DNA of 64,000 bases, taken from Sipunculus nudus. Its lineage: Eukaryota; Annelida; Sipuncula; Golfingiida; Sipunculidae. The DNA lies in the NCBI GenBank assembly GCA_026874595.1, contig CM049318.1:47412456-47476455 (forward strand), in the 5' to 3' direction. The position numbers and the translations under genes were made by a program. The notes under the pieces were generated by a model that saw nothing but the letters and a program-made list of their open reading frames with translations, was not told where the DNA came from and ran no database searches. Positions 11,931 to 23,887 of the stretch are shown piece by piece (position 1 is the first letter of the stretch; the number at the start of each line of letters is the position of its first letter).

Positions 11931-13400
11931 ACTTGTGTCCTGTTAACAGACACACGACCAGCAAAGGGTGCTGTAGCTCAGATGACTTACAGTCAGATGA
12001 GCTAAAAATCTTGGCCATTTTTAATAATCTTTTTGAAGTAAATTTTTCGTGTGACTTTCATATGCTTTGGACTCTCAAGGTTGTTATTTCATTAGACCTT
12101 TACAGTTCTACTTGATTTTAATTTGTCTGGAGGCAAAGTTACGATAAAATTGGAAAATTTATGGCGCCATTTTGGTTTGGGTACTTTTGCGCTTCGAATT
12201 CTCTAGAAGTTTTAATAGATTACTCTTAAACACGTGTAGACAGTTTACTCATAATTTGTCGGTAAGCAAAATTATTTATTTAAGAAAAGGCAGCAGCCAT
12301 CTTTGTTTCTGAAGGGAGCAGACGGGGATTTTCAAGGATCCTTTTGTATGTCATTTAACACATTCCTGGAAGTATTCCCAAAGAAATCAGCTTGTTGTCA
12401 GCTATTTTTAGGTTAAACCCTGATACTCTTGGGTCATACGGCTAAGCAGCTGACATGAGTTATGGAAAAAGTAGAGCGTGATAGGAGACTGTTGAGAAGC
12501 TTGATCCATCTGCATGTTGAACAATATGTCATTTTAATATTGTTAGAAGGATAAAGAGAGAGGTGAACGTGGGGGTAAGAAGTTAATATTTTAAAACCAA
12601 ATGGACTGAATATAATCAAGCTATTGTACAAAAATACAGAGATTTTTCCCAAATTCGTGAAAAAATAACATGACTAACACTTAACTGTAGACTGGCAAAG
12701 AATTAGTTATTGGACAGTATCTGAGAGAGAAAAAAAATAAATTATGCACGTCTCAAAGAGACCTGGTACTCTGTGTGAAGCATCAGACCCTAATCAAAAT
12801 GGGCACAACAGGAGCTTGGTGAACCGCTGTGCTGGAATATTTGAGGGGGGAAATTAATAAAATAAAATCATCAATATTAAAAGTGGAGATCAAAGAGCTT
12901 TCAACTTGCAATTTGGAAAGTGATTTTTTAAAGCATTACTCTGCATTTCATTTGCAGACCACCAGCTTTAATTTGTCCACATTCAGTCACTTTGTTATCT
13001 ATCTGTTGAGTTTCGGCCAAACAAGTCTTTCAGAATATTAAATATTCTGATTATGGGAGATTTTAATGTACACATTATAAAAAGACGAAAACGTAGTTCA
13101 AGATTTCATTAACTCACTTTATGCAATGGGTTTAGAACAACATGCAGATTTCAGTGGTCATATCAGCGGAAATTCTTGATTTTTTTTATAACTGAAGCTG
13201 TTCAGGGCCTGGAGTTTCTTAAATGTGAACCTGGACCGTTTGTTTTAGATCCCTGTATATTGAAAATAGTTTATAATGTGAACAAAGAAACTATAGTAAG
13301 TACAGAAAATCTTTAAGAAAACTCAAAGCAATTGATAAACTGAACGAGCGAATATAGGTGGAGAGGGATTAGCGGCGTTTTGTACCCCTGACCTTGAAGA
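11931..13400. other. No gene recognised
   Basis: AT-rich unique-looking sequence. Short open frames at 11933-12115, 12434-12652 (minus) and 12829-13041 lack recognisable motifs. I see no SINE head and no array. Confidence 0.5.
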
Positions 13401-13403
13401 TTC

Positions 13404-15566
13404 TGCCGTGGTGTGAGAGTGGTGTGCCTTGTCGTGATGTCAGAGTGGTGTGCTTTGTCGTGATGTCAGAGTGGTGTGCTTTGTCGTAATGTCAGAGTGG
13501 TGTGCTTTGTCGTGCTGTCAGAGTGGTGTGCTTTGTCGTAATGTCAGAGTGGTGTGCTTTGTCGTGCTGTCAGAGTGGTGTGCTTTGTTGTGATGTCAGA
13601 GTGGTCGGCTTTGTCGTGATGTCAGAGTGGTGTGCTTTGTCGTGCTGTCAGGGTGGTGTGCTTTGTTGTGATGTCAGAGTGGTGTACTTTGTCGTGATGT
13701 CAGAGTGGTGTGCTTTGTCGTGATGTCAGATTGGTGTGCTTTGTCGTGATGTCAGATTGGTGTGCTTTGTCGTAATGTCAGAGTGGTCGGCTTTGTCGTG
13801 ATGTCAGAGTGGTGTGCTTTGTCGTAATGTCAGAGTGGTCGGCTTTGTCGTGATGTCAGAGTGGTGTGCATTTGCGTGATGTGAGAGGGATGTGCTCTGT
13901 CGTGATGTCAAAGTGGAGTGCTCTGTCGTGATGTCAGAGTGGTGTGCTTTGTCGTGATGTCAGAGTGGTGTGCTTTGTCGTGATGTCAGAGTGGTGTGCT
14001 TTGTCGTAATGTCAGAGTGGTGTGCTTTGTCGTGCTGTCAGGGTGGTGTGCTTTGTTGTGATGTCAGAGTGGTGTACTTTGTCGTGATGTCAGAGTTGTG
14101 TGCTTTGTCGTGATGTCAGATTGGTGTGCTTTGTCGTGATGTCAGATTGGTGTGCTTTGTCGTAATGTCAGAGTGGTCGGCTTTGTCGTGATGTCAGAGT
14201 GGTGTGCTTTGTCGTAATGTCAGAGTGGTCGGCTTTGTCGTGATGTCAGAGTGGTGTGCATTTGCGTGATGTGAGAGGGATGTGCTCTGTCGTGATGTCA
14301 AAGTGGAGTGCTCTGTCGTGATGTCAGAGTGGTGTGCTTTGTCGTGACGTCAGAATGGTGTGCTTTGTCGTGATGTCAGAGTGGTGTGCTTTGTCGTGAT
14401 GTCAGAGTGGTGTGCTTTGTCGTGATGTCAGAATGGTGGGCTTTGTCGTGATGTCAGAGTGGTGTGCATGTGCGTGATGTGAGAGGGATGTGCTCTGTCG
14501 TGATGTCAAAGTGGAGTGCTCTGTCGTGATGTCAAAGTGGTGTGCTTTGTTGTGATGTCAGAGTGGTGTCCTTTGATGTGACGTCAGAGTGGTGTGCTTT
14601 TTCGTGATGTCAGAGTGTTGTGCTTTGTCGTGACGTCAGAATGGTGTGTTTTGTCGTGATGTCAGAGTGGTGTGCTTTGTCGTGATGTCAGAGTGGTGTG
14701 CTTTGTCGTGATGTCAGAGTGGTGTGCTTTGTCGTGATGTCAGAGTGGTGTGCTTTGTCGTGATGTCAGATTGGTGTGCTTTGTTGTGATGTCAGAGTGG
14801 TGTGTTTTGTTGTGATGTCAGAGTGGTGTGCTTTGTTGTGATGTCAGAATGGTGTGCTTTGTCGTGATGTCAGAATGGTGTACTTTGTCGTGATGTCAGA
14901 ATGGTGTGCTTTGTTGTGATGTCAGAATGGTGTACTTTGTCGTGATGTCAGAGTGGTGTGCTTTGTCGTGATGTCAGAGTGGTCTGCTTTTTCGTGATGT
15001 CAGAATGGTATGCTTTGTCGTGACGCCAGAGTGGTGTGCTTTGTCGTGCTGTCAGAGTGGTGTGCTTTGTCGTGATGTCAGATTGGTGTGCTTTGTCGTA
15101 ATGTCAGAGTGGTGGGCTTTGTCGTGATGTCAGAGTGGTGTGCATATGCGTGATGTGAGAGGGATGTGTTCTGTCGTGATGTCAAAGTGGAGTGCTCTGT
15201 CGTGATGTCAAAGTGGTGTGCTTTGTTGTGATGTCAGAGTGGTGTCCTTTGTTGTGATGTCAGAATGGTGTACTTTGTCGTGATGTCAGAGTGGTGTGCT
15301 TTGTCGTGATGTCAGAGTGGTGTGCTTTTTCGTAACGTCAGAGTGGTGTGCTTTGTTGTGACGTCAGAGTGGTGTGCTTTGTCGTGCTGTCAGAGTGGTG
15401 TGCTTTGTCGTGATGTCAGATTGGTGTGCTTTGTCGTAATGTCAGAGTGGTGGGCTTTGTCGTGATGTCAGAGTGGTGTGCATATGCGTGATGAGAGAGG
15501 GATGTGTTCTGTCGTGATGTCAGAGTGGTGTGCTTTGTTTTGACGTCAGAGTGGTGTGCTTTGTTT
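13404..15566 (+). repeat. 26-bp minisatellite, about 83 units
   Basis: Consensus unit is GTCAGAGTGGTGTGCTTTG followed by TCGTGAT (26 bp), repeated contiguously. Common variants are GTAATGTC, GTGCTGTC, GGTCGGC and TTGGTG. A distinctive variant block (GTGCATttGCGTGATGTGAGAGGGATG) recurs at 13861, 14251, 14459, 15135 and 15473. These intervals are 390, 208, 676 and 338 bp, all exact multiples of 26, so higher-order duplication has kept register. The unit centre TGATGTCA becomes TGACGTCA (a perfect CRE/ATF palindrome) at 14345, 14579, 14631, 15359 and 15541. The 26-bp period shifts reading frame with each unit, so the array is almost certainly non-coding. Confidence 0.95.
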
Positions 15567-15733
15567 TGTCGAGAAGCGCACTGTAACGCAAATATATTTA
15601 CCTTATTTTTTACTTCGCCTTCTAATACGCTGTTACTAAAATAAACTTGGCCTCCCGAAACACTAGATTTTGTACTTTCTTATAACACCAACATTGTGGG
15701 GGGGGGGGGGGGGTAGATCGTTAATAACATAGG

Positions 15734-16041
15734 TAAAAAAAAGGTAAAGTCCGCTGGGCTATTACACCCGAGACTAGTGGCTCATCAGGTCGGTGCTTAT
15801 CCCGGTTTCGGTAGCGTGAAGCGAATTAGGAGTTAAACTCCTACTGGATGGGACGCTAGTCCATCGCAGGTTACCTTCCCAGTATTTACTGGTACCCATT
15901 TCTACTGCTGGGTGGACAGAGGCACACTTGCGGTTGGGACCTTGTCTAAGGGTCCTGGCACGGTGGGGGTCTGACCGGGATTCGAACTCACGACCTCTCG
16001 ATCATGAGCCCGGCACTTTAACCATTACACCACCACCCCTA
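15734..16041 (-). mobile_element. tRNA-derived SINE with 12-bp target duplication
   Basis: On the minus strand it starts GGTGGTGGTGTAATGGTTAA, a tRNA-like 5' head with an A-box-like string. The B box GAGTTCGAATCCCGG follows, from plus positions around 15978-15992. A ~230-bp body then includes GCGATGGACTAGCGTCCCAT, and an A-rich tail appears as TAAAAAAAAGG on the plus strand near 15734. The 12-mer TAATAACATAGG flanks it at 15722-15733 and 16042-16053, giving an exact target-site duplication and fixing both ends. The copy is complete and fairly well preserved. The family resembles SINEs known from bivalves and fish in overall design, but I cannot assign the core domain without a library search. 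Confidence 0.88.
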
Positions 16042-16106
16042 TAATAACATAGGGGTTAGGCAAATTTCGATGCATGTTTGTTTATTTCTGACAAATATGT
16101 CTCCCA

Positions 16107-16265
16107 CGGATTATATGTGGTCCTGCCAGCACCGGCAGCACTGGAACCGAGCGCTGACCCTGGGCGGGGACCGACCGTGAAAATCTTACCGCCTCGGTGA
16201 GATTTGAACTCTCGATCTCCCGGCCTTGAGTCCTGTGCTCTGCGTCTGAGCCACAGAAGCCGGTT
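16107..16265 (-). mobile_element. Truncated tRNA-derived SINE (same family as 25.5 kb)
   Basis: The minus strand reads CCGGCTTCTGTGGCTCAGAC, then GGGAGATCGAGAGTTCAAAT (B box) and a CACGGTCGG body. This matches the better copy at about 25.5-25.75 kb over the tRNA head and the start of the body, then diverges. No clear target duplication was found. Confidence 0.75.
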
Positions 16266-16289
16266 GCTGTACTTAAAGTTTACTGAGTA

Positions 16290-16610
16290 GTTGTTCTCAC
16301 CACCCTCCTATACGGTTATGAAACTTTGACGATTTACAAGTGACATGAAAAACAAATCATGAGGTTCCACCACAAGATATGATATCAAACATGGAAGTCC
16401 TAAAGCGGTCAGAATCCCCAATCCATCACCACCATGCACAAGGCCCACGTCAGATGGGCAGGTTACATCACTCGTATGTCGGATGACCGCATACAACACA
16501 ACTTTTTCATGGGTAGATGTGTCATGTCAAGGCGACCGTTCATGCAGTTGGAGGAGAGAGGAAGCGTTTCATAGACGGCCTGGAGGTCTCCCTGAGATTC
16601 TTAAAATTTA
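16290..16610 (+). mobile_element. LINE ORF2 C-terminal fragment
   Basis: Translated pieces read 'LTTLLYGYETLTIYK', 'FHHK' and then KAHVRWAGYITRMSDDRI, followed near 16555 by an RKRFIDGLEVSL block. This is the conserved C-terminal segment found downstream of reverse transcriptase in many invertebrate LINEs (the LLYGxExW ... LRWxGHVxRMxDxR ... KRYKDxLK pattern). Stops and frame changes are present, and nothing upstream of this segment survives. It is a 5'-truncated, dead insertion. The exact clade is uncertain. Confidence 0.72.
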
Positions 16611-18040
16611 ACAATGAATGATCTTGCCACCATCTAGAGCGCCACAGCATCCTTCGGTCATGGTCAACAAAATTAATAACATCTATTTAGATGTTAGATC
16701 AGAGTATTTACTGATCATGGATTATCCAAATGGATTATCAAAAACAATCACGTTCACAATTATCAGAAATTTCAATATTGTAATACTAAATGCGAGTTGC
16801 AACTTCTAATTAAGATCCAAGGTTCTATAGGGATAATTTAACTTCAATATGACAACCTTTTTACACGTTTAACAAATTCAAACGGAAAATAGTACGAACA
16901 TTAAAAATACCAAGAATTATAATACGCTTTTGTTAATACATACATTCAATGAATGTTTTTGAAATTTAATAAGATGAATGAGGATTGACGAATTTTATAA
17001 TGGATGAAATAGACTACTGTGTCATTAAGAAATCACATCCTTAATTTCACGATTTAAATATCCCAATCTCCTCTTAATTATCAACAAAGATTTTAGAAAT
17101 TCAAAATAGTTGGTAAAAACATTGTATTTATGAAGAGACAGTTTGATCCTGTGGGTGATTAATGCTTACATGAACACACGATACAACTGGCCTGGATTAG
17201 TCTGTGAAGAAATCTAAATGTCATTAACGTATTCAGAAAAACATCTCAAAATTAATAGTATAACCTGATCTAAAGCAAACATTTACTTCCTGATCGTGCC
17301 TGACGAAATATATACTCTGTGTGTGTGTGTGTGTGTATTAGTGTTAGAGAGAGGGGCGGTAAACGATATGAAGACAGCATCATGTATTTTTATTTTCTCT
17401 TCCATTCCTCACTATCTTTCGGTTTCTCATTACGTTTCGGTGGTATCTGTTAGCTGGGAAGCATAGATCATCCAATTTGTTACATGGCTGACGTTAAAAC
17501 TTTTTTATGTAACCTGGAAATCGATGATAGTTGATAAAGATGCAAAAGCCCTCGCACATGTTCAAGCAAACAACATCCATCATGACCACTTTTCACCGGA
17601 AGAAAGCCGTACGTCTGCTCCCGCTATATCCGATTTTCCCTCTTCTGGCGTGATCTAATAACAATATCCGACATCCATTTCCTGGAAACTCCTTTGGAGT
17701 ATATCATTTCACCTCTTAAGACCTTAATATCAAATCAATTTAATTCTACTTTAGTTTCCAGTGACAGGCTTAGATTTCGTATAAAAATTCTTAATTTTCT
17801 TATACGTTTGTTTTAACAACAATTGCATAACGGTCCCAATGAAAACCAGTATGAGGACAATATGTATTTATTTATATATTGTATGTGTATGTGTGTGAGA
17901 GAGAGTGAGAGTTCATTCTCATACACGGGTAATTATTGAAAAATTGTATATTTTTAAGGTAAATATTTCATAAATAATCTGTAATTCACATGAAATCTTT
18001 TACAGAAAAAAGAAGCCATGCATGCACCTATTTTAAAACA
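16611..18040. other. No gene recognised
   Basis: AT-rich sequence with a short (GT)n run near 17318-17336 and a GA-rich patch near 17893. No domain-bearing frame or mobile-element signature seen. Confidence 0.5.
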
Positions 18041-18060
18041 GTCAAGGTAGGTTCTACGTA

Positions 18061-18897
18061 TATATTATATATCTGGTGGTAATGGTGATTACTTATATAT
18101 CTGGTGGTAATGGTGATTACTTATATATCTGGTGGTAATGGTGATAACTTATATATCTGGTGGTAATGGTGATAACTTACATATCTGGTGGTAATGGTGA
18201 TTACTTACATATCTGGTGGTAATGGTGATTACTTATATATCTGGTGGTAATGGTGATTACTTACATATCTGGTGGTAATGGTGATTACTTATATATCTGG
18301 TGGTAATGGTGATTACTTATATATCTGGTGGTAATGGTGATTACTTACATATCTGGTGGTAATGGTGATTACTTACATATCTGGTGGTAATGGTGATTAC
18401 TTACATATCTGGTGGTAATGGTGATTACTTATATATCTGGTTGTAATGGTGACTACTAATATATCTGGTGGTAATGGTGACTACTTATATATCTGGTGGT
18501 AATGGTGACTACTTATATATCTGGTGGTAATGGTGATTACTTATATATCTGGTGGTAATGGTGATTACTTGTATATCTGGTGGTAATGGTGATTACTTGT
18601 ATATCTGGTGGTAATGGTGATTACTTGTATATCTGGTGGTAATGGTGATTACTTGTATATCTGGTGGTAATGGTGATTACTTGTATATCTGGTGGTAATG
18701 GTGATTACTTGTATATCTGGTGGTAATGGTGATTACTTGTATATCTGGTGGTAATGGTGATTACTTGTATATCTGGTGGTAATGGTGATTACTTATATAT
18801 CTGGTGGTAATGGTGATTACTTATATATCTGGTGGTAATGGTGATTACTTATATATCTGGTGGTAATGGTGATTACTTATATATCTGGTGGTAATTA
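18061..18897 (+). repeat. 28-bp minisatellite, 30 units
   Basis: Unit: TATATCTGGTGGTAATGGTG plus ATTACTTA (28 bp). CTGGTGG recurs from 18073 to 18885 at exact 28-bp steps. Variants sort in blocks: TTATATATCT, TTACATATCT and a run of consecutive TTGTATATCT units between roughly 18570 and 18790. This indicates local expansion of single variants. Confidence 0.95.
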
Positions 18898-19390
18898 TAA
18901 TTACGTATCCATATACGCGGTCGACTCTGGAAAACTCTTTGGATTTTAATTTTTGACTTTTTTGGTGGCGAGGAAGTATCTAGCATAGGATCCTCTAAAT
19001 GTCCCTTCGGTGTAGTGCCAACCACCCTGTCAATTCTGAATGCCTGAAAAACTTGGTATGTATTTGGCTATATAATAATAATAATCATTACAATAAGATA
19101 ATCCTATTGGCATATGGTAATATATAACTAATGTACAACCTGAGAATTGCTTTGTCGCAGATTAGCTTATTAATATGTGATACAATCAGATTAGCCTGTC
19201 AATATGTTATATAATGATCAGTTCTTATCAATAAGCAATATAATAATAAGTTCTTTTCAATCTTTATTCTTTAAAACGGGAAATTAATATCGTTGGACAG
19301 TTGGAGAGAATGTACACTATCCCAGGAATTATGTTAAAGTGTAAATATCAGTGGGTATCCATTGAAGAACCTATCGACTGTATTGTTGAC
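18898..19390. other. No gene recognised
   Basis: AT-rich sequence between two minisatellites. Nothing identified. Confidence 0.5.
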
Positions 19391-19394
19391 ACTT

Positions 19395-21208
19395 TTAGAA
19401 TGATGTAGCTATACGTAATAGGATTTACACTTATTGAATGATGTAGCTATATGTAATAGGATTTAAACTTATTGAATGATGTAGCTATATGTAATAGGAT
19501 TTACACTTATTGAATGATGTAGCTACACGTAATAAGAATTACACTTATTGAATGATGTAGCTATATGTAATAGGATTTACACTTATTGAATGATGTAGCT
19601 ATACGTAATATAATTTACACTTATTGAATGGTGTGGCAATACGTAATAGGATTTACACTTATTATGTAGCTAAATGTAACAGGATTTACACTTATTGAAT
19701 GATGTAGCTTCACGTAATGGGATTTACACTTATTGAATGGTGTGGCAATACGTAATAGGATTTACACTTATTATGTAGCTAAATGTAACAGGATTTACAC
19801 TTATTGAATGATGTGGCTATACGTAATATGATTTACACTTATTGAATGGTGTGGCAATACGTAATAGGATTTACACTTATTATGTAGCTAAATGTAACAG
19901 GATTTACACTTATTGAATGATGTAGCTACACTAGATAGGATTTACACTTATTGAATGATGTAGCTTCACGTAATAGGATTTACACTTATTGAATGGTGTG
20001 GCAATACGTAATAGGATTTACACTAATTATGTAGCTAAATGTTACAGGATTTAAACTTATTGAATGATGAGCTACACATAATAGGATTTACACTTATTGA
20101 ATGGTGTGGCAATACGTAACAGGATTTACACTTATTGAATGATGAGCTACACATAATAGGATTTACACTTATTGAATGGTGTGGCAATACGTAATAGGAT
20201 TTACACTTATTATGTAGCTAAATGTAACAGGATTTACACTTATTGAATGATGTAGCTACACTAGATAGGATTTACACTTATTGAATGATGTAGCTACACA
20301 TAATTGGATTTACACTTATTGAATGATGTAGCTTTACCTAATTGGATTTACACTTATTAAATGTTGTAGCTATATGTAATATGATTTACACTTATTATGT
20401 AGCTAAATGTAACAGGATTTACACTTATTGAATGTTGTAACTATACGTAACAGGATTTACACTTATTGAATGATGTAACTTTACGTGATAGGACTTACGC
20501 TTATTGAATGATATAGATATATGTAATAGGATTTACACTTATTGAATGATGTAGCTGAACGTAATAGGAGTTACACTTATTCAATGATGTAGCTACACGT
20601 AATAGGATTTATACTTATTGAATGATGTAACTACACGTAACAGGGTGTACACTTATTGAATGATGTAACTATACGTAATAGGATTTACACTTATTGAATG
20701 ATGTAGCTGAACGTAATAGGATTTACACTTATTGAATGATATAGCTACGCGTAATAGGATTAACACTTATAATGTAGCTAAACGTAACAGGGTGTACACT
20801 TATTGAATGATGTAACTATACGTAATAGGATGTACACTTACTGAATGATGTAACTATATACGTAATAGGATTTACACTTATTGAATGATGTAGCTGAACG
20901 TAATAGGATTTACACTTATTATGTAGCTAAACGTAACAGGGTGTACACTTTTTGAATGATGTAACTATACGTAATAGGATGTACACTTTTTGAATGATGT
21001 AACAATACGTAACAGGATTTATACTCAGTGAATGATGTAACTATACGTAACAGGATTTACACTTATTGAATGATGTAGCTACACGTATTGGATTTACATT
21101 TATTGAATGATATAGCTACACGTAATAGGTTATACACTTATTGAATGATGTAACTTCACGTAATAGGATTTACACTTATTGAATGATGTAGCTATACGTA
21201 ACAGGATC
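19395..21208 (+). repeat. 38-bp minisatellite with a 33-bp short variant
   Basis: The full unit is built from TTGAATGATGTAGCTATACG and TAATAGGATTTACACTTA (38 bp). A 33-bp form lacks GAATG (…CACTTATTATGTAGC…). The short form usually follows a GAATGGTGTGGCAATACG variant, so the two form a composite unit that recurs near 19628, 19735, 19848, 19989 and 20174. Roughly 48 units in total. No coding frame persists. Confidence 0.93.
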
Positions 21209-21666
21209 CTTAACGAACCTGTAACAGGTCCCAGATTTCATATGAAAAAATAACACTTGCAATATCACACAACAATCTGTTTTCTTCCTAGTTGTCTCTT
21301 ATCGTTCCTTCGTTGACCAGTGGACCAAACAGCGAGACATTTCCTGTTTAAAGTCTGTGACTGATACATCAAAACAAGAACAATAAATAGTGGTGGGGTC
21401 TGGATTTCACCATACGTGTCTTGCCTCCCAGTAGGGTACCATTAATATCATGACTGTATTTCCTCTGGCCGAAAGAATTCGTTATAGATCTTGTCTTCAG
21501 TTCGCACGTTTCTAGCCTATATGTCAGTGTTAACGTATGGTCTTTTCCGGCGTTTTCCTTGGTCTTACCGTGACACGCGGACAAGAACACATCATTCTTT
21601 TCTATTGGTTTTCATGCTGGGCAGTAGTGTGGGATATATTTATTTACATTTGATAAATAGAAATTT

Positions 21667-21674
21667 AAAGTAAG
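21667..21674. repeat. Left target-site duplication of the GGACGC TIR element
   Basis: AAAGTAAG directly abuts the left TIR and is repeated at 23880-23887 next to the right TIR. Confidence 0.7.
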
Positions 21675-22423
21675 GGGATCATCTCAGATGAACGCTGTTC
21701 AGATAGACGCCATTGTATCACCGGACGCTGTTCATTTGGACGCTATGAAAATTAACGCTGTTCATCTCAGATGGACGCTGTTCAGATAGACGCCATTGTA
21801 TCACCGGACGCTGTTCATTTGGACGCTATGAAAATTGACGCTGTTCATATAGACGCCTTCATATTATGAGCCCATATACCCTTCATTAAGACGCCTTAAT
21901 ACAAGCCATATAGCCGCATTTATATATTTTATATATTTCTTTTAAGTGTGTATATCATGTGATTGAAGATGAAGGTTAACAAAAATTTCTTAGAGACCAT
22001 CGTATTATAGACGCCATCGTATATTGTTTCCTTATATTTAAGACCTAATTTAGTAAAACAATTTGATTTAAGGTCATATTTTAAATAATGGTCATGTGTA
22101 GTTTCAATTATATAAAGGTAAAATAATGTTTATTATATTTTCCATTGTAAATTATTATATCATTCCTCAATATACAATGTATAGTTAATATTAAAGAATC
22201 TGAAGCAATGAAATCATGTCCATGATAGGATTAATTAGTCAACATCAAAGAAAACCTACCTCATTATCGGGGTATCCCGTTAAATAAATGACCAAGCTCC
22301 AGCTGACATTGTACCCATGACTCATTTATGGTTAAAACAACATTATATGATGACTGCTCCATGTCCGGTTTAGAATATTTGACTGCTTTTACAAATTTTA
22401 CTTTTAATTTTAATTATTTGATT

Positions 22424-22483
<60 letters not shown>

Positions 22484-23879
22484 CCAAGGTTAAGCACCAC
22501 AAATTATCATGTAAAATAATGTTATGTTGATTATATGGTTCTATCTACCGGAGGCCTTTATACTTTAAAAGTATTATTATTATATATATATACATATATA
22601 TACTTGACGAAACAGTATTATATATATTAGAGATTGCATAGTCAATAATCTTGTCAAATGAAAATCAATAAGATTTCGGGACTTCCCTGGCCAACTATAC
22701 ATACTGGGTCTCATTTATTGTTAAAATCACATCATATATCTCTCTAAACGAGTGAATATTTCATTTTGCACCACATATACAATTCATTAATGAATTATAC
22801 AAAAAAATAAATGTATTGCCATTTCACACTTATAAACTTACCAGATATATGTATGGATAGACGCCTTGGAAATACATGTATAGATGTTGTTCAGATAAAA
22901 GCCGCATATCATCAGACAGACGCTATTGGTATGGAATATATTATGTGCCCTCCAATTATTTATTTAAAGAAATCCAAATAAAAGTCGAACGAGTTCATAT
23001 TCACATAAATCGAAAGACGTTTTGTGAATGTTTGCTTTAATTCAGGGTGGACTGTATTGCTATATATTGTTGACTATAAGCTCCTGGAAACAGCAATGTG
23101 TGTAGTTTACAATATTATTTAAAAATTTTATCATGTTTGCACTGGTGTCTAAAAACATCAGATTGTCTTTGAAGGATGAGTCATTGAAAAAAATCACATA
23201 TTGACAAATTCACATAACAATATACAATGTATATACACATGTATGTTTATTCTCGTCATATTGTGTTTCCCTGTACCTTAAACCTCTACAACGTCATGCC
23301 GCTGGAAAGCTTCGTAGGCCTATTTCTATCAAGCATTAAAATTGTTGTAACGAAGAAAAAAGCAATCATTGTTACCTATATTAAGTAGTTATATCTCCTA
23401 CGAAATTGTTCTTATTATATCAAGCTTGAAAATGCGGTACCGATTGGACCGGTTGCCAAGGTGTATGCAGTTCAGACCAATCGCCCTTGGAAACTATAAA
23501 TCATTGCGTGATGAACGTTTGGTTGATAATAATGCACAAAACACACATTTGCAGAAAAATCTTTACTGACACAGTTCAATTTCATTTTCCTATTCGGTCG
23601 TCCATTGATGGTACGTCATCACAAACGGTCGATATAGGCCGATACATGTGGTTCCAAATTTGACAAAAGTGCATAATTTTAAGAACCAATAACAATGAGT
23701 TGAGTTGGTGGATTAATATTGCTTTATTTTGTATGATTATCCCTGTATGATTCTCATAATGTTAGGATAGCGTCTAAATGGATAGCGTCCAGCTGATCAG
23801 CGTCCATTTTCATAGCGTCCAGCTGTCGGCGTCCATTTTTATGGCGTCCATCTGAACAGCGTCCAGGTGACACGGACCC
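21675..23879. mobile_element. Non-autonomous TIR element with GGACGC-rich ends
   Basis: The left end begins GGGATCATCTCAGATGAACG and the right end, read on the minus strand, GGGTCCGTGTCACCTGGACG. The first 37 bases align without gaps at about 28 positions, with CGCTGTTCAGAT in common. Both ends continue into subterminal arrays of (G/A)GACGC(T/C), about a dozen on the left and eight on the right in inverse orientation. The left side also carries an ~83-bp internal tandem duplication (from 21687 and 21770). Exact 8-bp duplications AAAGTAAG flank the element. The 2.2-kb interior is AT-rich with a TA microsatellite (22426-22481) and no transposase-like frame. 8-bp duplications occur with hAT, P and Merlin-type transposases. 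I cannot assign the superfamily. Confidence 0.78.
22426..22481. repeat. (TA)n microsatellite
   Basis: A pure TA run inside the TIR element. The open frame that reads Tyr-Ile repeats through it is an artefact of the dinucleotide run. Confidence 0.95.
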
Positions 23880-23887
23880 AAAGTAAG
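23880..23887. repeat. Right target-site duplication of the GGACGC TIR element
   Basis: AAAGTAAG, identical to 21667-21674. Confidence 0.7.

Noticed and set aside
13404-15566. CRISPR-like array
   Set aside because: Repeats are contiguous with no unique spacers and the context is eukaryotic. The same applies to the 28-, 34-, 36-, 38- and 39-bp arrays.
15960-16041. tRNA gene on the minus strand
   Set aside because: A- and B-box-like strings are present, but the sequence continues into a SINE body with A-tail and target duplication. The same reasoning applies to 16.1-16.27 kb and 25.67-25.745 kb.
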